Shown here: positions 1 to 5,253 of the stretch, in pieces
Position numbering within the stretch: the stretch's first letter is position 1
Layout of the letters: each line of letters opens with the position of its first letter
From: Clostridia bacterium
GTDB taxonomy: Bacteria; Bacillota_A; Clostridia; Christensenellales; Aristaeellaceae
Direction: 5' to 3'
Assembly: GCA_017432405.1 (NCBI GenBank)
Contig: JAFRJF010000040.1
Location: 1-5,253, forward strand
Length of the DNA stretch: 5,253 bases
Notes under the pieces: model-generated
Databases searched by the model: none
What the model was told of the DNA's origin: nothing
Seen by the model: only the letters and a program-made list of their open reading frames with translations
Made by a program: the position numbers and the translations under genes

Positions 1-3000
1 CGTTGCGGATAACGCAAGCGTCAAGATGCTCATCCAGAACTACGCGAATCTGACCCTGAACAACATGACGCTTGACGCCACGCAGGGCACGAACAACGTG
101 GGCTATGTGCTGAGCACCAACAACGGCGAGACCACCATCAACGACACCACCATCACGGCCAAGACCGGCGGCGTTGCCTTCGACGTGTACTCCTTCGGCA
201 GCTACACGGGCAACAAGGTGACCCTCACCGGCGACAGCGTGATCACCGGCGACGTGGAAATTGGCAGCAGCAATGTGCCTGATGGCGGGCTGACCCTGAA
301 CCTGGATAGTGGCAAGCTGAACGGCACGCTGAAGAACGCCAATATCGCGGAAGGCACCGTCGTCAACGGAACCAAGACGAACGCCGAGTTCAGCCAGGGC
401 GCGCCGGAAGGCTACGTCTGGCAAGACCAGAACGACGGCACCAGCAAGCTGGTGAAGCAGTACACGGTCAAGTTCGTGGATGCGGATGGCACCACCGCTC
501 TGGCCGAAGCGCAGCAGGTCGCGGAGGGCGATGTGGCCGAGAAGCCCGCTGACCCGGCCAAGACCGGCTACGAGTTCGACACCTGGAAGCTGGGTGAGGC
601 AAACTACGACTTTACCACGCCGATCACCGAGAACATCACCCTGGTGGCGACCTGGAAGGCGAAGGTTTACACCATCACCTACGACCTGGACGGCGGCGCG
701 TTGGCGGAGGGCCAGAGCAACCCGACGACCTACACCATTGAGAGCGACGCCATCACCCTGACCAACCCGACCAAGGCGGGCTATGACTTCGCTGGCTGGA
801 CCGGCACTGACCTGAGCGCCGTGGCGCCGAGTGTCACTATCGCCAAGGGCATCACCGGCGACCGCAGCTACACGGCCACCTGGACGGCGAAGAAGTATAC
901 CGTTCAGTTCGTCAACGACGATAATAATAACACCGTGCTGCAGACCGGCGAGGTTGCCTTCGGCGATACGCCCACCTACGACTTCAACAATAAGGGCGTT
1001 CCCACGAAGCCCGCGGATGGCTATACCTATACCTTCGCAGGCTGGACGCCCGCGGTGGCCGCGATCACCGAGGTACCGACCGACGGAAAAATCACCTACA
1101 AGGCGACCTACACCAAGGAAGAGAACACGTTCACGATCAAGTTCATGAACGAGGACGGCACCGGCCTGTACGACGCGATCACCGCGAAGTACGACACGAC
1201 AATCACCCCGCCGACCGTTACCAAGCCCGGCTACGTCTTCTCCAAGTGGGTTTGCGTCGAAGACGCCACCAAGACGGTGCCTGCGAAGATGCCTGCCGAA
1301 AACCTGACCTTCAGGGCGGAGTGGACCAACGACACCTGGACCGCGCTGGCGGCGACTCCCGGCGCGACGGTTGAGGGCAATACCTTCAAGTACAGCGCCC
1401 TGACCCTGGACTACAGCCAGGTGGATACTTCCATCGGCCGTAACTGGCCCGCCGCGTGGGTCGGCATCAACGTCTTTGCGCCGGCTACCATCAACGCCGG
1501 GAACATTGACAGCGTGAAGTATGACCGCACGGGCAACGCTACGCTGAACGGCCAGTTCTTCGGGACAGATGATCGCACCGGCAGCAGCTTCAGCAACAAC
1601 AAGGACGGCGAGGATCCCTACTACATTGGTGTCTGGGTGCCGCTGTCCCGCGAGAGCGTTGAAAAGGCGCTGGAGCAGGGCGTGACGAAGATCTACAGAA
1701 GCTACAGCTTCTACACCAAGGAGGATAAGTCCGACAGCCAGACCTTCACCGTCGAGATCGACATCACCAACCTGGTGCTGAACAAAGATGCGGCGACCGA
1801 TCCTGAGATCAAGGTTGTTGACGGCGTGATCGTCGACAAGAACGAAAACTACAATGTGACCCTGAAGCTGGATGGCGGCGCTTGGACTGCCACCCAGGGC
1901 GAAGCCTGGACGGATGCGGAGGGCGGCAAGGCGACTTCGGTGCGCTACAACCACACCGCAACCAAGCCCGCTGACCCGACGAAGGTAGGCTTCAAGTTCC
2001 TCGGCTGGTTCAACGGAGAAGAGGCGTTCGACTTTGCGACGCCCATCACCGCGGCCATCGAGCTGACGGCCAAGTGGGATAGGGAAGCCTACACCATTAC
2101 CTACAATGGACTCGAGGACGCGACGGTTGCCCCGGCCAACAAGACCGAGTACAACGTCGACACCGAAGACTTTACCCTCACCAACCCGACCAAGGTGGGC
2201 TACACCTTCAAGGGCTGGAGCGGCACCGATCTGACCGGCGATGAAAACACTGTAGTCAGCATCACCAAGGGCAGCACCGGCGACCGCGAGTACACCGCGA
2301 ACTGGACGGCGAATACCTACACCGTCGAGTTCGTCAAGAACAATGAAAGCGCCACCGGGACGATGGCGAATATGACCTTCATCTATGGCAAGGAGAAGGC
2401 CCTGACTGCCAATGCGTTCCAGCTGGCCAACAACAACTTCGTCGGCTGGGCGACGGCACCCGACGGCAACATGGTCTACAGCGACAAGGCCGATGTGAAG
2501 CGCCTGAACCTGAACGACGCTGAGGAAGGCAAGTTCACGCTGTACGCCGTGTGGACGGAGATGGACAAGATCACCGTCACCTACAAGGCGAACTACACCG
2601 CTGATCCCGCTGTTGCGGATAAGACGGCGAGCTTCTTCGTCGGCGTACCGCAGCCGCTCGACAAGGATGCCTTCACCCGCGAGGGCTACACGCTGACCGG
2701 GTGGAACACCCGCGACAACGGCCGTGGCACCTACTACGATCCGGACGAGGTCGTGGAGCTGGAGAAGAACCTGACCCTGTACGCGGAGTGGACGGTCAAC
2801 CAGTATACCGTCACCTTCAAGGATGCGGGTGCAAACGGCGCTGTGCTGAGCACCGCTCAGTACGACTACGGCACCAAGGCGGCGGACATCGTGAAGCCTG
2901 CCGGCCCGACCAAGGAAGCGACGGCTGAGAAGACCTTCACGTTCAATGGCTGGACGCCTGCAATCGAGGACGTGACCGTCGATGCGACCTACACCGCTAC

Positions 3001-5253
3001 CTATACCGAGGCGGACAGGACCTACACCGTGACCTTCGACAGCCAGGGCGGCGCGCCTGCGCCTGCTGCGCAGACCGTGACCTACGAAGGCCGGGCCAGC
3101 AAGCCCGCTGACCCGACCAAGGAAGGCTTTGCCTTCGCTGGCTGGGAGCTTGGCGATGTGGCCTATGACTTCAACACGCCTGTTACCGGGGACATCACAC
3201 TGACGGCCAAGTGGGCTGAGGCCGTGGCGTCCATCACCAGGGCAGGCAACACGACGTACTACACGACCCTTGAGGATGCTTTTGCCAATGCGGAAGACGG
3301 CGACACCATTGAGGTGCTGAAGAATTGCACCGGCAACGGCATCAAGGTTCCGCAGGGCAAGTTTGCCCAGGGCCTGACGGTCGACTTCAACGGCTATACC
3401 TATACCGTTGACGGGACCACCGTCGGCAGCACCGGAACGGAGACGCAGGGCTTCCAGCTGCTGAAGGACAACAAGATCACCTTCAAAGACGGTACCATTA
3501 CCGGCAGCTCGAATAACACGCCTACGCTCATATTCCTGATCCAGAACTATTCTGACCTGACGCTGGAGGGCATGAACCTGAGTCTCGAGGGCAAGTACTA
3601 CAAGCAGTACACCCTGAGCAACAACAATGGCGCTATCGTCATCGACGGTTCCACGATCAATGCGCCTGACTACAGCTGGGCGAATCTCAAGCCTTCCGAT
3701 GTCAACAGCTTCGCCTTCGACGTGTGCCGCTACAGCAGCTATCCGTCCGTGAGCGTGACGGTGACCGGCGACAGCGTGATCAACGGCGACGTGGAGGTCA
3801 GCGCGTCCAACAGCGACCCGAAGAGCGGCATGAACCTCATGCTGGAATCCGGCAAGCTGAACGGCGATATCGTGCTGGATAAGAGCGCGCAGACGATCAT
3901 CGACAGCGGGTCTGAAAAGGCGGCGGTGACCGAGAAGAACACCTTCAACCATGAGCCTGCCGAGGGCTATGGCTGGAAGGACAACGGCGACGACACCAGC
4001 ACGCTGGCGAAGCTGTTCACCGTGACCTTCAAGAGTGATGACGAAGTGTTTGCGACCCAGGAGAAGTTCTCCGGTGAGAAGGCGACCGAGCCTGAGACCG
4101 ACCCGACCAAGGACGGCTACGAGTTCGACACCTGGAAGCTGGGTGAGGCAGACTACGACTTCACCACGCCGATCACCGGTAATATCACCCTGGTGGCAAG
4201 CTGGAAGGCGAAGGTTTACACCATCACCTACGACCTGGACGGCGGCGCGTTGGCGGAGGGCCAGAGCAACCCGACGACCTACACCATTGAGAGCGACGCC
4301 ATCACCCTGAACAACCCGACCAAGGCCGGCTACACCTTCGCTGGCTGGACCGGCACTGACCTGGCTGCGGCGACCATGGAGGTCATCATTGCCAAGGACA
4401 GCATCGGCGACCGCGAGTACAAGGCGACCTGGACGGCGAAGGACATCATCGTCAGCTTCGACGCGGACGGCGGCGCGTTCACCGCGCAGTCCGGCCTGAC
4501 CGTGGATACCACGGACAAGACCAAGGCGACCATGACCGGCAAGACCGGCAGCAGCATTCGCCTGCCGAAGGCCAGCAGGGAAGGCTCCACCTTCCTGGGT
4601 TGGACCTATGGCGATGACGTGCTGGCCGCGGGCTACGCCTTCGAGCTGACCGCGACGGACGAGCCCGTCACGATGAAGGCCGCCTACGAGAAGAATACCT
4701 ACTATGTATTCTACAGCCTGAACGGCGGCGAGGCCTCCGGCCTGGCGAACGGTGCGGTGTATCAGAAGGCCGAGTTTGGCACTGAGATCACCCTGCCCGA
4801 GCCCACTTGGACCGGCCACACCTTCAAGGGCTGGAAGTTGGACAATAACAAGACCTACGCGACCAAGCCGAATAAGGAAGGTGCCGATACCGACTGGATC
4901 TTCACCGTACCCGCCGACAGCGTGATGCTGCTGGCACAGTGGGAGGTTACCAAGTACACGATCAAGTTCGTGGACGAGGATGGCACCGAGCTGCAGAGCA
5001 GCGAAGTGGCCGAGGGCGAGACGCCGGCCTATGAGGGCGAGGAGCCGACCAAGGCAGCGACGGCGCAGCACAGCTACAAGTTCAAGGGCTGGACGCCCGA
5101 GATCGTGGCGGTGACCGCTGACGCGACCTACACGGCGACCTACACCGAGACCGTGAACAAGTACACGATCAAGTTCGTGAACGCGGACGGCACCGAGCTG
5201 CAGAGCAGCGAGGTGGCCTACGACGAGACGCCCGCCTACACCGGCGAGACTCC
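1..5253 (+). CDS. Giant multi-repeat surface protein (InlB B-repeat / beta-helix), internal fragment
   Basis: One frame, beginning at base 2, is open through the whole window: 1,750 full codons with no stop. Neither end of the gene is present. The in-frame ATG at 26 is not a start, because homology to the second beta-helix copy continues upstream of it to base 2. The protein alternates arrays of 65-85-residue repeats with two beta-helix-like domains and one unassigned domain. Each repeat opens with a strand such as YTITYDLDGG or YTVKFVDADG, has a central GY-x-F-x-GW motif and ends in a strand such as ITLTAKW. This is the pattern of the Listeria-Bacteroides repeat (PF09479/TIGR02543), a small beta-grasp-like module common in Gram-positive surface proteins. 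Only three cysteines are seen (codons at 1253, 3326 and 3725), as is usual for exported Gram-positive proteins. An extracellular adhesive or stalk role is inferred; the window holds no signal peptide, LPXTG motif or SLH domain to prove it. No enzyme active site was recognised. Confidence 0.95.
2..460 (+). other. Beta-helix-like domain, copy 1 (C-terminal part)
   Basis: This stretch encodes about 153 residues made of short alternating strands and turns rich in Asn, Thr, Gly and Asp, for example LIQNYANLTLNNMTL, ETTINDTTITAK and VTLTGDSVITGDVEI. Such ladders are typical of right-handed parallel beta-helices (pectin-lyase-like fold). It ends in a segment with GYVWQDQNDGTSKLVK, which has a close counterpart (GYGWKDNGDDTSTLAK) at the end of copy 2, so this motif marks the domain boundary. 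The N-terminal part lies left of the window. By comparison with copy 2, roughly 100 residues are missing. No catalytic residues of a polysaccharide lyase could be identified, so a structural or ligand-binding role is more likely than enzymatic activity. The fold assignment is inferred from pattern alone. Confidence 0.7.
461..1333 (+). repeat. InlB B-repeat array 1 (R1-R4)
   Basis: Four tandem protein repeats: R1 461-664, R2 665-892, R3 893-1126 and R4 1127-1333. R1 (subtype A) opens YTVKFVDADG and carries KTGYEFDTWKLGE and YDFTTPITENITL. R2 (subtype B) opens VYTITYDLDGG and carries NPTKAGYDFAGWTGTDL, ending YTATWTAK. R3 (subtype C) opens KYTVQFVNDD and carries FAGWTP and YKATYTKE. It has a small insertion of consecutive Asn codons near 920-931. 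R4 opens TFTIKFMNEDG, has GYVFSKW and closes through MPAENLTFRAEW. It contains one of the three cysteines. These signatures fit the Flg_new family (PF09479). R1 and R2 are strongly related at DNA level to R11 and R12. Exact module boundaries are set by eye to within a few residues. Confidence 0.9.
566..814 (+). repeat. Long-distance DNA repeat, copy 1
   Basis: These 249 bases match 4115-4363 in the same orientation and frame with only about 12 mismatches by hand count. Bases 652-761 are identical to 4201-4310 without a break (110 bases). The repeat covers the second half of R1 and most of R2. The offset is 3,549 bases, an exact multiple of three, so recombination between the copies would keep the frame open and delete or add 1,183 codons. 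Confidence 0.9.
1334..1849 (+). other. Unassigned non-repeat extracellular domain
   Basis: About 172 residues between R4 and R5 do not match the B-repeat or beta-helix patterns, and I do not recognise the family. What can be seen: an opening segment with FKYSALTLDYSQVDTS; an aromatic-rich core with GRNWPAAWVGINVFAP; a Gly/Asn/Ser/Asp-rich loop with GTDDRTGSSFSNNKDGED; then YYIGVWVPLSRESVEKALEQ, containing the only clear helix-like stretch nearby; then IYRSYSFYTKEDKSDSQTF and a closing strand FTVEIDITNLVLNKD. Strands dominate, with one probable short helix, so a beta-sandwich-like fold inserted in the stalk is plausible. It occurs once in the window, whereas the flanking modules recur. It could be a ligand-binding or spacer domain. 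No metal-binding or catalytic motif is evident, and no function is proposed. Confidence 0.6.
1850..3223 (+). repeat. InlB B-repeat array 2 (R5-R10)
   Basis: Six tandem repeats: R5 1850-2089, R6 2090-2314, R7 2315-2563, R8 2564-2800, R9 2801-3019 and R10 3020-3223. R5 (subtype A, with a longer first loop) has KPADPTKVGFKFLGW and FDFATPITAAIEL. R6 (subtype B) has NPTKVGYTFKGWSGTDL and GDREYTANWTA. R7 and R8 are the classic long form, with GW followed by a Gly/Asp-rich hairpin (R8: GYTLTGWNTRDNGRGTYYDP) and closing LTLYAEW. R9 (subtype C) has FNGWTP and DATYTATYTE. R10 (subtype A) opens TYTVTFDSQGG and has KPADPTKEGFAFAGW and YDFNTPVTGDITL. R5-R6 repeat the A-B order of R1-R2 but are much more diverged in DNA. 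R10 runs directly into the second beta-helix domain. Confidence 0.9.
3224..4015 (+). other. Beta-helix-like domain, copy 2 (apparently complete)
   Basis: About 264 residues. It begins with ITRAGNTTYYTTLEDAFANA followed by EDGDTIEVLKN, the common 'Y-x-TLEDA...DGDTI-x-VLK' entry seen at the N-terminus of beta-helix domains in Gram-positive surface proteins. Strand ladders follow (GLTVDFNGYTYTVDG, KITFKDGTITGSS, LIQNYSDLTLEGMNL, GAIVIDGSTIN, VTVTGDSVINGDVEV), ending with LESGKLNGDIVL and the boundary motif GYGWKDNGDDTSTLAK. From LIQNY onward it aligns with copy 1 and is about 16 residues longer, mostly through an extra loop around SWANLKPSDVNS (about 3677-3712). It holds two of the three cysteines (codons at 3326 and 3725); whether they pair cannot be judged. 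No lyase catalytic residues were recognised. Fold and boundaries are inferred from pattern. Confidence 0.75.
4115..4363 (+). repeat. Long-distance DNA repeat, copy 2
   Basis: Partner of 566-814, covering the second half of R11 and most of R12. Identity is highest in 4201-4310, where even synonymous third positions agree. It falls off after about 4363, where R12 goes on with AAATMEVIIAKD against SAVAPSVTIAKG in R2. Confidence 0.9.
4952..5253 (+). repeat. Tandem DNA repeat R15/R16, 207-base unit
   Basis: The first 90 or so bases of R15 (from 4952) recur from 5159, 207 bases (69 codons) later. The first 21 bases are identical, as is a long stretch encoding GTELQSSE apart from synonymous changes. 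Differences cluster at a few codons, such as EGET against YDET and YEGE against YTGE. This looks like a direct duplication of one subtype C module. Further copies may lie beyond the edge. Confidence 0.85.

Larger units (their letters stand above)
4016..5253 (+). repeat. InlB B-repeat array 3 (R11-R16, last one cut off)
   Basis: Repeats: R11 4016-4213, R12 4214-4441, R13 4442-4696, R14 4697-4951, R15 4952-5158 and R16 from 5159 past the edge. R11 (A) has GYEFDTWKLGEADYDF and ITGNITL. R12 (B) opens VYTITYDLDGG, with NPTKAGYTFAGWTGTDL. R13 opens DIIVSFDADGG and has FLGWTYGDD. R14 opens TYYVFYSLNGG, has HTFKGWKLDN and closes through VPADSVMLLAQW. R15 (C) opens KYTIKFVDEDG and has FKGWTP and DATYTATYTE. 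R16 repeats the first half of R15 almost word for word (KYTIKFVNADGTELQSSEV). All carry the Flg_new signature. The array is still running at the right edge. Confidence 0.9.

Noticed and set aside
26..28. In-frame ATG near the left edge as a possible start codon
   Set aside because: The domain homology extends upstream of it to base 2, there is no signal peptide after it, and no ribosome binding site precedes it.
480..761. Plus-strand frame rich in Arg, Pro, Ser and Thr, with a near-identical ending in the frame at 4035-4310
   Set aside because: Both are out-of-frame readings of the A-B repeat pairs. Their shared ending is only a by-product of the 110-base DNA identity, and low-complexity Arg/Pro/Thr sequence is typical of a shifted GC-rich gene.
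831..1148. 105-codon plus-strand frame
   Set aside because: It is an out-of-frame reading of R2-R4, low in complexity and rich in Arg/Pro/Ser, while the main frame encodes recognisable modules over the same bases.
1411..1602. 63-codon minus-strand frame
   Set aside because: It is antisense to the central domain of the long open frame, with no sign of independent coding.
1718..1724. Perfect Shine-Dalgarno-like AAGGAGG
   Set aside because: It encodes part of a Thr-Lys-Glu-Asp stretch in the long frame, and no ATG, GTG or TTG follows at a usable distance.
3739..3948. 69-codon hydrophobic-looking minus-strand frame
   Set aside because: It is antisense to the second beta-helix domain, where Thr/Asp/Ser codons read backwards give apparent hydrophobic stretches. 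No ribosome binding site or independent support was seen.
4330..4590. 86-codon open frame on the minus strand
   Set aside because: It lies wholly inside the repeat-coding frame. Its composition follows from the GC-rich third-position bias of the plus-strand gene, and the product resembles no protein I know.
1..5253. A CRISPR array, diversity-generating retroelement or other multi-gene system suggested by the dense repeats
   Set aside because: The repeats are protein-coding modules of 200-255 bases in one continuous frame. They lack short palindromic units with unique spacers, and no reverse transcriptase or other accessory gene is present.

Overview
The whole 5,253-base window lies inside one protein-coding gene on the plus strand. 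The reading frame starts at base 2 and stays open for 1,750 complete codons (2-5251). There is no stop, no credible start, no signal peptide and no cell-wall anchor in view, so both ends of the gene lie outside. I translated the frame by hand. The product is a very large, modular, presumably secreted or surface-attached protein of the Listeria-Bacteroides repeat type (InlB B-repeat, also called Flg_new). It also carries right-handed beta-helix-like domains.

Layout in order: (1) the C-terminal part of a beta-helix-like domain, 2-460; (2) four B-repeats, R1-R4, 461-1333; (3) an unrecognised non-repeat domain of about 172 residues, 1334-1849; (4) six B-repeats, R5-R10, 1850-3223; (5) a second beta-helix-like domain, with its N-terminal region intact, 3224-4015; (6) B-repeats R11-R15 and the start of R16, 4016-5253. 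The array continues past the right edge.

The repeats fall into recurring subtypes, and their order is not random. A block of beta-helix, then an 'A' repeat, then a 'B' repeat occurs twice, about 3.55 kb apart. Its core is nearly identical at the DNA level, with 110 consecutive matching bases. An A-B pair also occurs a third time without the beta-helix. The protein therefore appears to have grown by duplication of multi-domain blocks as well as of single repeats.

The organism is probably a gut- or rumen-type Firmicute (Clostridia), or less likely another Gram-positive such as a Coriobacterium. The reasons are the repeat family, the pairing with beta-helix domains, the Thr/Asp/Asn/Lys-rich and almost cysteine-free composition, and the GC-rich third positions (GAC, ACC, GGC, CTG, AAG preferred; overall GC near 58-60% by eye). 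This is an inference, because no taxonomic marker gene is present. There is no second gene, RNA gene, mobile element, CRISPR array, promoter or terminator that I can support. I see no new multi-gene system. The points of interest are the higher-order repeat architecture, the recent DNA-level duplication or conversion, and the unassigned central domain.
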